This document shows positions 43,230-51,164 of a DNA stretch of 64,000 bases, in pieces. The DNA is taken from NCBI GenBank assembly GCA_017397655.1, contig JAFQIG010000010.1, positions 62,001 to 126,000 of the forward strand. Reading direction: 5' to 3'. The notes under the pieces were generated by a model, which did no database searches, was not told where the DNA came from, and saw nothing but the letters and a program-made list of their open reading frames with translations. The stretch is from Clostridia bacterium (lineage in GTDB: Bacteria; Bacillota; Clostridia; Oscillospirales; Acutalibacteraceae). The position numbers and the translations under genes are program-made. Each line of letters opens with the position of its first letter. Position 1 is the first letter of the stretch.

Positions 43230-44507
43230 TTATTTTGCAAGAGCCTGCTCAATATCTGCGATAATGTCATTGACATTTTCAAGTCCGACAGAAAGACGGA
43301 GAAGATCGTCGGGAACACCGCATTCAATAAGCTGTTCGGGAGTCAGCTGTCTGTGAGTAGTACCTGCAGGATAAAGCACGCAGGTACGGCAATCGGCAAC
43401 GTGAGTTGCGATTGTAGCAAGACGAAGGCTGTCCTGGAATTTAGTGGCAGCATCACGTCCGCCCTTGATACCGAAGGAGATTACACCGCTGGTACCGCCC
43501 TGCATATACTTCTGAGCACGCTCGTAATACTTGTTACCGGGCAGACCGGGATAATTTACCCATGCTACTTTTTCGTGATTCTGAAGATACTGAGCAACCT
43601 TCATAGCGTTCTCGCAATGACGTTCTACACGAAGGAAGAGTGTTTCAAGACCGAGATTGAGAAGAAATGCGTTGTGAGGCGAGGGAATGGAGCCGAGATC
43701 ACGCATCAGCTGAGTAACAGCCTTTGTGATGTAGGCGGCCTTGCCGAATCGTTCGGTATAAACGACACCGTGATAAGAATCATCGGGAGTTGTGAGTCCC
43801 GGGAACTTATCGGAAGCGTTCCAGTCAAAGTTGCCGCTGTCAACGATAACGCCGCCTACGCTTGTTGCGTGACCGTCCATATATTTTGTAGTGGAATGGA
43901 TAACGATATCAGCACCGAACTCGAACGGACGGCAGTTTACGGGAGTGGGGAAGGTGTTGTCGATGATAAGAGGAACACCGTGAGCGTGTGCAACCTTTGC
44001 AAACAGCTCAATGTCGAGCACCGTCAGAGAGGGGTTTGAAAGAGATTCTGCAAATACAGCTTTTGTATTCTCTTTAAACGCGGCATTCAGTTCTTCTTCC
44101 GTTGAATCGGGGGATACGAAAGTAAAGTCGATGCCGAGCTTTTTCATCGTAACGGAGAAGAGGTTAAAGGTACCGCCGTAGATAGCGGCAGAAGCTACAA
44201 CGTGGTCACCTGCACTTGCAATGTTGAATACAGAGAAGAAAGAAGCAGCCTGACCGGAAGATGTCAGAACAGCGCCTACACCGCCCTCAAGTGCAGCGAT
44301 CTTAGCTGCAACGGCATCGTTGGTGGGGTTCTGAAGTCTTGTGTAGAAATATCCCGAAGCCTCAAGGTCAAACAACTGACCCATTGCTTCTGAAGATTCG
44401 TATTTGAAAGTGGTGCTTTGTACTATCGGAAGAACTCTCGGTTCACCGTTTTTTGGTTCATAGCCTGCATGGAGACATTTTGTCTCAAAGCCTAATTCTT
44501 TGTTCAT
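43230..44507 (-). CDS. metY: O-acetylhomoserine aminocarboxypropyltransferase (sulfhydrylase)
   Basis: 425 residues; PLP enzyme making homocysteine from O-acetylhomoserine and sulfide. MetY-typical features are FETKCLHAGYEPKNGEPRVLPIVQSTTF at the start, the PLP Lys in VIHSTTKYMDGHATSVGG, and the C-terminal LRLSVGLENVNDIIADIEQAL. Its ATG overlaps the stop of the preceding FGGY kinase (TAATG) and has AGGAGAG as SD, so it is co-transcribed with the GRE cluster. High codon bias. Whether the sulfur enzyme is functionally tied to the GRE, or is just placed there, is open. It feeds metH-independent methionine synthesis via homocysteine. Confidence 0.93.
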   Translation of the reverse strand: MNKELGFETKCLHAGYEPKNGEPRVLPIVQSTTFKYESSEAMGQLFDLEASGYFYTRLQNPTNDAVAAKIAALEGGVGAVLTSSGQAASFFSVFNIASAGDHVVASAAIYGGTFNLFSVTMKKLGIDFTFVSPDSTEEELNAAFKENTKAVFAESLSNPSLTVLDIELFAKVAHAHGVPLIIDNTFPTPVNCRPFEFGADIVIHSTTKYMDGHATSVGGVIVDSGNFDWNASDKFPGLTTPDDSYHGVVYTERFGKAAYITKAVTQLMRDLGSIPSPHNAFLLNLGLETLFLRVERHCENAMKVAQYLQNHEKVAWVNYPGLPGNKYYERAQKYMQGGTSGVISFGIKGGRDAATKFQDSLRLATIATHVADCRTCVLYPAGTTHRQLTPEQLIECGVPDDLLRLSVGLENVNDIIADIEQALAK

Positions 44508-45865
44508 TATAAACTCTCCTTATTTTTGATAAGTTTCTGTGCATCATTGATTGAATTTTTGATACCGCATGCAGTCATGGCAAAAAGTGCGGCACCGAAC
44601 GATGCTTCCTCGGTGTGATTCGGAGTGACAGCGTTCATTGAGAATCTGTCGGCATACATAACTCTCAACGCATCATTCTTGCGAAGACCGTTGCCCGAAC
44701 ATACAAGAGTGGTTCTGTCACCGTGATCGGACGATTCGTACATATCGTAAAGCTCAGTAACCATTCCGTTCATAACGGCAAGTATAAGGTTTTCGGGCAA
44801 AAGATTTGATACTGAAATATTACCGATGCTGCCTCGGATAGAGGGTTCTTCTCTTGTTCCGGCAAAGCGTGTGTCGGCTGTCAGAGAATCTGACGGCTCT
44901 GTTGCATCTGAAAGAAAAGCGTCAATTGCAGGATAAGCGCTTTTAACATTCTGACCGGTAACGAAGGCGGCTGTTTTACGCAGGAACTCTTCAAGCACGG
45001 CAAAGGCTCTGCCGCCGCAAAGAGATGCGCCGACGCAGAGATATTTGTCAAGGAAGCAAGGACGTATCTCCATACTGCTGTCGGAGCTGTTGGTTGTAAG
45101 GAAAGATACCTGTCCGCCGGTGCCGAGGTTAACAAGAACGCTGTTTTCCATATCGGAAACAGAGCCTAAAAAGCTTGCCTGATTATCACCGATGGCACAT
45201 GCAACGGGGACACAGTCTTTATACTTGCCGATAATCTCAAAATCCTTTGTAACGGAAGGGAAAAGCGAAATATCAAGACCTGCTTTATTGACGGCATCTT
45301 CATCGAAGCACAGCTTTTCAAGGTCAAAAAGACCGAAGCTTGCGGCATCCGAAGTATGTATCAGGGATGTGACTTTATCACAAAGCTTCATTGCGATAAA
45401 GTCGTGAATCGTGCAGAAGCAGACAGCAGAGGGAGGTACAAGAGAATTCTTCATATGGAAGAAGTAAGTACAGCAACCGAATCCGCTTGCACTCTTGTAT
45501 CCCGTAAGCTCTGTCAGGAACGAAGCGTAGGTGTGATTTTCATCATAAGGCTGATTGCCCGATTCATCCTGCCAGATGTAAAGGGGACTGACGGCATTGC
45601 CTCCCTTGTCAATATAGAGTATGCCGTGCATCTGTCCCGTAATGCCGATACAGCCGATGGGAGAGAATTCGTTATACAGTTCTTCAACGATATCGGTACA
45701 TTTTTTCAGAATAAGCATCGGACTCTGAATTTTTTCGTACGAAGCTCTGCCGTCGATAAAGGAATCGTTGCCGATGCTGATACAGCGTTTGATTTCGCCC
45801 GTATCGCTGTCGGTAACCACGGCACAGATTGTAGTGGTTCCGATGTCAAGACCAATTACATTCAT
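44507..45865 (-). CDS. FGGY-family sugar kinase (sedoheptulokinase-like)
   Basis: 452 residues from the ATG at 45865 (MNVIGLDIGTTTICAVV); the open frame to 45922 overlaps the GRE end and lacks an SD. FGGY phosphate loops are visible: GLDIGTT at 4-10, GITGQMHGILYID (sedoheptulokinase-like), VNLGTGGQVSF and CSGNGLRKNDAL. The catalytic Asp is in IWQDESGNQPYD. Members phosphorylate polyols or ketoses; the GQMHG motif is shared with sedoheptulokinase and xylulokinase-type enzymes, so a heptulose or pentulose is a reasonable guess. It lies directly after a glycyl radical enzyme and overlaps metY, implying a joint pathway. Confidence 0.83.
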   Translation of the reverse strand: MNVIGLDIGTTTICAVVTDSDTGEIKRCISIGNDSFIDGRASYEKIQSPMLILKKCTDIVEELYNEFSPIGCIGITGQMHGILYIDKGGNAVSPLYIWQDESGNQPYDENHTYASFLTELTGYKSASGFGCCTYFFHMKNSLVPPSAVCFCTIHDFIAMKLCDKVTSLIHTSDAASFGLFDLEKLCFDEDAVNKAGLDISLFPSVTKDFEIIGKYKDCVPVACAIGDNQASFLGSVSDMENSVLVNLGTGGQVSFLTTNSSDSSMEIRPCFLDKYLCVGASLCGGRAFAVLEEFLRKTAAFVTGQNVKSAYPAIDAFLSDATEPSDSLTADTRFAGTREEPSIRGSIGNISVSNLLPENLILAVMNGMVTELYDMYESSDHGDRTTLVCSGNGLRKNDALRVMYADRFSMNAVTPNHTEEASFGAALFAMTACGIKNSINDAQKLIKNKESL

Positions 45866-45890
45866 ATTTCTAAAACAGTCCTTTCGGTTA

Positions 45891-48257
45891 TCAGCAGCTG
45901 ATGGAAGTTGAGTCGAGATCAAGGCGCTTTATAATATCCTGCTGGATAGCGGGAGAAAGATCAAGGAAGTTGACGAATGTTCCGTGGATACGCATAATGT
46001 AAACACCGTTCGGAGCATACTTTTTGGGATCGGCAAGAACCTTGCGGAGAGTATCGGGAGTAGTAACATTTACATAAAGATAGAACGGAGCGACCATATC
46101 GTTTTGCGGATTGAAGAAGAGGGGAGTGATTACTCTGTTCTTGAATTCAATTCCCTTGTCAGCGTAGGATTCTCCACGGAAGAACTTGGGATCAATACCG
46201 AAGTGAGAAGCGTAACCGCCGTTGAACTTTTCAAAAGGAAGCTTCATTGTGGAAAGGATTCTGAAGCCGAGACCGTTGCCTGCTTCGCCGAAGAGAGGAT
46301 CGATACCGTAGTTGATCTGTTCTCTTGACTTTCTGCCGTCGGGAGTAGCACCGACCCAGTAACCGTAAAGAAGGTGTGTGGAGGGACTGCTCCAGTCGGG
46401 ACGGAAGGGATTTCCGAGATAGTTCTTTTTGGAAGCGACGATATCGGATACACGGTTTGCAATCTCTACAGCTTCCGCATCGGCTGTATCATCGTTGTTG
46501 CCGAACTTCGGGCAGGAAGTGAGGAAAGCATGAAGCTCATCATAACCTTCAAAGTTGCTCTGTAATGCTTTGATAAGGTTTTCTGCATCTTCGGGACGTT
46601 CTGCGATGAGGCGGTCAATTGCCGTGAACGAGTCAGCAACTACGGAAAGACCGTGGATGAGGCATCCGCTGCCGTTGTACTTTGTACCCTGACGTGAGGG
46701 ATGACGTGCATCAATACCGCTTTCGGCACCGCCGAGGAATGCAGACAGGAACGGAACACGAAGATTTGAAAGAGCAACCGAAGCACCGTTGGCGGCAGTT
46801 GTCATAAGATCGGCATAATGCTCAACATTCTTATAGAAATTGTCACGGATATTCTTGAGAAGAGTGAGTGCGTCCGTTTCGTCACAGACAGTACCGATTT
46901 CCTTGCCTGTAATGAGAGATTTACCACCGTTGAGAGTGAGTTCAAGGATTTTGGGAAGATTGAACCAGCTGTTTGTTGTGTTGGCGTTATCCTTGCCCAT
47001 GATAAGAGGCTCCTGACATCCTGCTACGGAATAGTCGGAAAGATCCTCTTTGACAACACCGTTTCTGCCGAGAGCCGTGAATACGGAATCATCGTTGAAG
47101 AGAGAGGGAGTAAGACAGCCGGGAGTGAAGAAGAATCTGCCCATTTCACGGTAAAGCTCGTCGGGGGTGTTCTTGTGAAGCTTGATGGAAAGAATAGGCT
47201 GAGGCAGGTTCATATCATAATAAGCATCAAGGATGCCGTATGTTGTGGGATTGGTAAGGTCGTTGCCATTCTCATCCTTGCCGCCGAGAAGGATGTTCTG
47301 GCTGATAGCCCAGCTTCTGTCACCAACATTGTAGAATGTGAGGAAATGCTCGAACAATGCCATAACCTGTTCTCTTGTTTCGCCGCTCATTGCACGGTAG
47401 GGCTCAAAGATTCTGTCAGCGTTACCTACCGAGAAGGCAAAGGGATTGGGAGCCTGTTCAAGGCACATACACTGCCACAGAAGCAGATATGACTGGATAG
47501 CTTCAAAGAGTGATTCTGCGCCGTTTTCGGGTACCTTGCGAAGTGTTGCCGCAAGATAGCGAAGATGTTCTGCACGTTCGCTGTCGGCAGTTTTGATCTG
47601 ATTTTCTGCTATATCAGCATAACGGCCGGCGAGCTTTACTGCGGCATTCAGAGTGATAATAATGGCTTCATATGTTGTTTTCTTTTCTGCGTCAGACTCT
47701 TTTTCGATACGTGCTTCGATATCGTTGATGATTTTTCTGATACCGTATCTGAGTGCAGGACGGAAATCAGGGATAAGGTGACCGGTTACCTGCTCGATAA
47801 AGAAAGCAACTTCTGCCGTGTAGGTTTCGTTTTCTTCATAAACCTTGGAAAGAGAAGAAACATAATCACCGTTTTTGGTGTATGTACGAAGCGAATCAAT
47901 GCGTTCTTTAGTGAACTCATCGCTGACTTCGATATCATCAAATATTGCGGTAGGATCGCAGTAACCGCTGAAAGTTTCGACCTTGAATGCAGGATTGATA
48001 AGAGCATATGTACGTGCAAAAGCATCACGCTGAGTACCTGCGAAAACCGCATTGTCGCTGATTGAAAGCGGAATATCCTCAATTATGCGGTCAAATTCAA
48101 GTGCGGCAAGAGTTTCTTTGTCGTCACACTTATTATCTTCATCGGCACGTCTTGCTGCCTCACGCGCAAGAAACCAGCCGTCAAGACGGGAGAGCGCGCG
48201 TTCTTCTTTGAAAAGGTCTTTTGCCATTGCGGAAATTTTTTCGTGAGAATAGATCAT
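45891..48257 (-). CDS. Glycyl radical enzyme of unassigned specificity (non-PFL)
   Basis: 788 residues from the ATG at 48257 (AAGGAAT eight bases upstream). The catalytic Cys is Cys414 in SVAGCQEPLIMGKDN, with the Glu two residues later that dehydratase-type GREs use; pyruvate formate-lyase would have two adjacent Cys. The radical-bearing loop is MRIHGTFVNFLDLS with Gly759, 29 residues from the end; the usual Tyr/Phe after Gly is Thr. The C-terminus ends in Cys. DARHPSRQGTKYNGSG and YGYWVGATPDGRKSREQINYGI are GRE-typical barrel segments (GATPDGR). Downstream is an FGGY sugar kinase and upstream the activase. A sugar-derived or polyol substrate, perhaps phosphorylated, is inferred. It requires strict anaerobiosis. 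Confidence 0.9.
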   Translation of the reverse strand: MIYSHEKISAMAKDLFKEERALSRLDGWFLAREAARRADEDNKCDDKETLAALEFDRIIEDIPLSISDNAVFAGTQRDAFARTYALINPAFKVETFSGYCDPTAIFDDIEVSDEFTKERIDSLRTYTKNGDYVSSLSKVYEENETYTAEVAFFIEQVTGHLIPDFRPALRYGIRKIINDIEARIEKESDAEKKTTYEAIIITLNAAVKLAGRYADIAENQIKTADSERAEHLRYLAATLRKVPENGAESLFEAIQSYLLLWQCMCLEQAPNPFAFSVGNADRIFEPYRAMSGETREQVMALFEHFLTFYNVGDRSWAISQNILLGGKDENGNDLTNPTTYGILDAYYDMNLPQPILSIKLHKNTPDELYREMGRFFFTPGCLTPSLFNDDSVFTALGRNGVVKEDLSDYSVAGCQEPLIMGKDNANTTNSWFNLPKILELTLNGGKSLITGKEIGTVCDETDALTLLKNIRDNFYKNVEHYADLMTTAANGASVALSNLRVPFLSAFLGGAESGIDARHPSRQGTKYNGSGCLIHGLSVVADSFTAIDRLIAERPEDAENLIKALQSNFEGYDELHAFLTSCPKFGNNDDTADAEAVEIANRVSDIVASKKNYLGNPFRPDWSSPSTHLLYGYWVGATPDGRKSREQINYGIDPLFGEAGNGLGFRILSTMKLPFEKFNGGYASHFGIDPKFFRGESYADKGIEFKNRVITPLFFNPQNDMVAPFYLYVNVTTPDTLRKVLADPKKYAPNGVYIMRIHGTFVNFLDLSPAIQQDIIKRLDLDSTSISC

Positions 48258-48276
48258 AACAATATTCCTTTCTGTT

Positions 48277-49137
48277 TCAAGTGCGGACAAGCGTTATACC
48301 GCTGTCCGATAAAATTTTACAAAATAATCTGAAATCGTCATCGCTGACGAAGGCATCCTTTACGGTATACTTCATACCGCATTGATACCATTTATCCTTA
48401 CCGTATTCGTGATAGCGCAAAACCTCAAGTGAAAGTCCTTTATCTTTAAGAGGTGACAGAAGTTCTGCAAAGGCTTCGGCGTCGTTTCGTGATGAATTGA
48501 AGCCGCCTATCAGCGGGATGCGGACAAGAAGCTGATTGCGTTTTTCGACAGCCTTCAGTATGTTCTTTACGGTTATTTCGTTTGACATACCGACGGTATC
48601 TTTGTGTTTTTCGGGATCGTGATGCTTAAGGTCTATAATAAGATAATCGACTGAATCAAAAAGCTCGGGAAGCGACGGATGTGAGCCGTTAGTTTCAAGA
48701 GCCGTGTTGATACCCATCGAATGAAGCTCGCACAGAAGATGTTTTAACGCTTCAAACTGAACGGTAGCTTCACCGCCGGTAAAGGTGACACCGCCGCCGT
48801 CAAAGAACATCATAGAGGACTTTCTGACCTCGGATATAATGTCCTCAACACAAGTCTCTGTATAACTCAGCCTTAACGAACGGTTGTTTGTATTAAGGCA
48901 GGGTCGGGTGCAGGTGTTGCATTTTGCAGCATCGGGAAAGCCGTCCTTGACATTGCCGAACGGACACAGCGCGTCGGCAGAAGAGTCCTTTGCGATGACG
49001 GAGCCGTTCAGTGCGATGCTTTCGGGATTGGAGCACCACGGACAACGCATCGTGCATCCTTGAAGATGGTAGACGAGTCTGTTGCCGGGACCGTCCTGCG
49101 AAAAGTTGAACCCCTTTTGTAAAATCTTAACAATCAT
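48277..49137 (-). CDS. Glycyl radical enzyme activase (radical SAM)
   Basis: 286 residues. Radical SAM motif CTMRCPWCSNPE with Cys28, Cys32 and Cys35, preceded by SQDGPGNRLVYHLQGC (substrate/SAM loop). An insert follows with Cys58, Cys73, Cys76 and Cys80, enough for a single auxiliary [4Fe-4S] cluster; most GRE activases other than PFL activase have two (eight Cys). MFFDGGGVTFTGGEATVQFEAL and ALETNGSHPSL are typical activase segments. It installs the radical on Gly of the GRE encoded 19 bases downstream. First gene of the cluster, with a likely promoter at 49180-49208. Confidence 0.92.
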   Translation of the reverse strand: MIVKILQKGFNFSQDGPGNRLVYHLQGCTMRCPWCSNPESIALNGSVIAKDSSADALCPFGNVKDGFPDAAKCNTCTRPCLNTNNRSLRLSYTETCVEDIISEVRKSSMMFFDGGGVTFTGGEATVQFEALKHLLCELHSMGINTALETNGSHPSLPELFDSVDYLIIDLKHHDPEKHKDTVGMSNEITVKNILKAVEKRNQLLVRIPLIGGFNSSRNDAEAFAELLSPLKDKGLSLEVLRYHEYGKDKWYQCGMKYTVKDAFVSDDDFRLFCKILSDSGITLVRT

Positions 49138-49179
49138 AAATAGTCAGACCTACCAGATTAATAAATATTAATAATACAT

Positions 49180-49208
49180 ATAATACAATAATTTCAGCTT
49201 TTATACAA
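49180..49208 (-). promoter_or_regulatory. Candidate promoter of the activase-GRE-kinase-metY cluster
   Basis: On the minus strand TTGTAT (49203-49208), a 17-base spacer and TATTAT (49180-49185), 43 bases before the activase start. The -35 is weak. No clear operator repeat was seen in the AT-rich region 49138-49300. Confidence 0.5.
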
Positions 49209-49310
49209 TAGCAAAAACAGCTTTTTTGTATGTTTTTTATATATTTTTTTAATACGGCTTTGTTTATCGGAAAATTTTTAAAAAAATATCGGGAAGTTTT
49301 GCTATATTGT

Positions 49311-49339
49311 TTGACATATTGATAAAAATAAATTACAAT
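49311..49339 (+). promoter_or_regulatory. Sigma-A-type promoter of RNase P RNA
   Basis: A perfect TTGACA (49311-49316), 17-base spacer and TACAAT (49334-49339); the expected transcription start at about 49346 matches the RNA 5' end. A TATAAT at 49339-49344 would leave a 22-base spacer and is less likely. Confidence 0.8.
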
Positions 49340-49348
49340 ATAATGAAT

Positions 49349-49684
49349 GAGCAGACTGGGCAGTCGCAGGCACACATTTGTGTGCGTGAGGAAAGTCCGG
49401 GCTCCGCAGAGCGGGACAACGGCTAACGGCCGCCGAGGGTGACCTTAGGGAAAGTGCAACAGAGATATACCGCCCGATTTTTTCGGGTAAGGGTGGAAAG
49501 GCGAGGTAAGAGCTCACCGGCGTGAAGGAGACTTCACGGCCATGTAAACCCTGTCCGGAGCAACATCGATTGGAGTATACGCTTGCTCGGCGCAGTCTCC
49601 GACGGATGGCGAAAGTTTGTCGGCAACGGCAAACGTAGAAAGATGATTGCCTTAAACGACAGAACCCGGCTTACAGGTCTGCTC
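49349..49684 (+). ncRNA. rnpB: RNase P RNA (class A)
   Basis: Catalytic RNA for tRNA 5' processing. Ends pair: GAGCAGAC at the 5' end with GTCTGCTC at the 3' end (helix P1). Conserved regions: GAGGAAAGTCCGGGCTCC (49388-49405), GTGGAAAGGCGAGGTAAGAG, GTAAACCCTGTCCGGAGCAA (P4 region and J regions), AGAAAGATGATTGCC, and ACAGAACCCGGCTTACAGGT near the 3' end. A T-run (ATTTTT) follows P1. Ends are set by P1 and may be off by a few bases. The open frame that runs through the 3' part of this RNA into the next gene is not coding here. Confidence 0.95.
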
Positions 49685-49705
49685 ATTTTTACGAGGAGTG
49701 TTTTT

Positions 49706-50743
49706 ATGGGAAAAGTTAAATATATTATCAGCAGAATCAAAAAGATGAATGCATCAAATATGCCTGTGTTGGCGAAGAAGGTTTCCGACCGAAGCGGCAA
49801 GCCGCGCCTTTTTGTTATGGCTGATATGGTCTGGTGCGGTCTGCGTTACCGTGCGGGCTTTACCGACTATGAGCTTTTCAATATGGAAAGAGCAAACGGC
49901 AAGCAAAGAAAAACATATGTTACACGCGGTATCAATGATGATCTTGTAAGCAGATATAACGATGCCGCATACAGACACATTTTTGTCAACAAGGACGAGT
50001 TCAACGAGATGTTCGGTGATTTTCTTCACCGTGACTGGATGAAGATTGTCAGCAGAGACAGTGAGGATTATAACGAAGCGGAGCAGCTTGAAAAGCTTGA
50101 AAAGCTTTGTAAAGGCAAAAAAGAAATTGTTGCAAAGCCACGTGATGAGATGTGCGGTAAGGGTATCGAAATGATCAATCCTGCCGACTACAGCAGCATC
50201 CGTGAGCTTTACGATCATTTACAGGATATAAACGCAGGACTTATAGAGGATTCGATAGTTCAGCATCCGCAGATGAATCTTCTTTATCCCGATTCGATCA
50301 ACACGTTAAGGATGGTTACGCTTAACAACGGCAAGGCGGTTACGCTTGTTCTGGCGGTATGCAGAATGGGCAACGGTGCGCGTGTTGACAACTTCCTCAA
50401 CGGAGGTATGATGACCAGAATCAACACCGAAACGGGCGAGCTTATGTATGATGCGGTTAATGCGATGAATGATGTTTTCTCTCATCATCCCGTAACGGGA
50501 ACAAAGGTTGTCGGCTTCCGTATTCCGATGTGGGACAGATGTGTGGAAACGGCAAAGAAAGCGGCGCTCGTGTGTCCGCAGGTAGGTTATGTAGGCTGGG
50601 ATATAGCGGTCACTCCCGACGGACCCGTGCTTGTTGAAGGAAATGAATTTCCGGGTCATTGTCTGTATCAGCTTCCGCCGCATACACCCGATAACTACGG
50701 TGTTTTACCATTGTTTACAAAAGCGATAAATGCAACGGAATAA
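49706..50743 (+). CDS. Sugar-transfer-associated ATP-grasp domain protein
   Basis: 345 residues from the ATG at 49706, SD GAGGAG; an open frame to 49583 lies inside RNase P RNA. The sequence fits the 'sugar-transfer associated ATP-grasp' family: IVAKPRDEMCGKGIEMI is the ATP-grasp B-loop Lys region, NTLRMVTLNNGKAVTLVLAVCRMGNGARVDNFLNGGMMTRI is the conserved core, and VGWDIAVTPDGPVLVEGNEFPGH holds the metal ligands (Asp, Glu, Asn). Members usually stand near glycosyltransferases and exopolysaccharide genes; none is here. The function (ligation of an amino or acyl group to a sugar or peptide) is unproven. It may be read through from rnpB. Confidence 0.82.
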   Translation: MGKVKYIISRIKKMNASNMPVLAKKVSDRSGKPRLFVMADMVWCGLRYRAGFTDYELFNMERANGKQRKTYVTRGINDDLVSRYNDAAYRHIFVNKDEFNEMFGDFLHRDWMKIVSRDSEDYNEAEQLEKLEKLCKGKKEIVAKPRDEMCGKGIEMINPADYSSIRELYDHLQDINAGLIEDSIVQHPQMNLLYPDSINTLRMVTLNNGKAVTLVLAVCRMGNGARVDNFLNGGMMTRINTETGELMYDAVNAMNDVFSHHPVTGTKVVGFRIPMWDRCVETAKKAALVCPQVGYVGWDIAVTPDGPVLVEGNEFPGHCLYQLPPHTPDNYGVLPLFTKAINATE

Positions 50744-50755
50744 GTTACGGCTTTA

Positions 50756-50781
50756 CCCCTGACGGCATATGCTGTTAGGGG
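50756..50781 (+). promoter_or_regulatory. Hairpin sequestering the SD of the small membrane protein gene
   Basis: CCCCTGACGGCA (50756-50767) pairs with TGCTGTTAGGGG (50770-50781) with two G-U wobbles; the innermost A-T opens to leave an ATAT loop. The 3' arm contains AGGGG, the SD for the ATG at 50790. No T-run follows, so it is not a terminator. Confidence 0.55.
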
Positions 50782-50789
50782 TGATAGTA

Positions 50790-51164
50790 ATGACAAACGA
50801 TATTTTTAACGGTTTTATGCTCGCATTCTTTGTGCTCGCTTCGTTTACGGTGATATATGAGCTTGTGTTGCAGGTGTTGAGACCGGAAAAAGACGAAAGA
50901 TATGTCATAGTGGTGTATATCAGTACATATACACCTGACGTTTGTGACAGGCTGTATTCGCACCTTATGCGGATTGATCTGCGCGGAGAGAGCGAAAATG
51001 CCTGTGTGATTGCAGTTGATACGGGAATGAGCGAAACAGAAAGACGCCTTTGCCGTGAATTCTGCACATCGACAAAGAATATTTATTTATGCGATCCGCA
51101 AGGGCTTAGTGTGCTGATCGCAGAATTTCAAAAGGACAGCAAAAATGGATTATCTGCAGAATGA
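50790..51164 (+). CDS. Small membrane-anchored protein of unknown function
   Basis: 124 residues from the ATG at 50790 (AGGGGTG seven to ten bases upstream), rather than the ATG at 50769 that lies in the hairpin loop. An N-terminal hydrophobic helix (IFNGFMLAFFVLASFTVIYELVLQVL) is followed by a soluble domain with alternating strands and helices (ERYVIVVYISTYTPDVCDRLYSHLMRID, VIAVDTGMSETERRLCREF). No family is recognised. The last 20 bases overlap the start of recD2, whose SD lies within this gene. The pattern of a short membrane anchor plus a compact alpha/beta domain is seen in some clostridial hypothetical proteins. Confidence 0.65.
   Translation: MTNDIFNGFMLAFFVLASFTVIYELVLQVLRPEKDERYVIVVYISTYTPDVCDRLYSHLMRIDLRGESENACVIAVDTGMSETERRLCREFCTSTKNIYLCDPQGLSVLIAEFQKDSKNGLSAE

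Noticed and set aside
45356..45901. 181-codon plus-strand frame opposite the FGGY kinase
   Set aside because: Shadow of the kinase gene; no SD, no motifs.
46818..48065. Long plus-strand open frames opposite the glycyl radical enzyme
   Set aside because: They mirror codon bias of the GRE, have no SD and no recognisable domain.
44507..49137. Pyruvate formate-lyase operon
   Set aside because: Only one active-site Cys followed by Gln-Glu-Pro, a different radical loop and an activase with an extra Cys insert; does not fit PFL.
49583..49705. Upstream extension of the ATP-grasp gene
   Set aside because: It lies inside the conserved 3' part of RNase P RNA; the ATG at 49706 has GAGGAG upstream.
50756..50781. 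Intrinsic terminator after the ATP-grasp gene
   Set aside because: A stem is present but no T-run follows; the 3' arm holds the next gene's SD instead.
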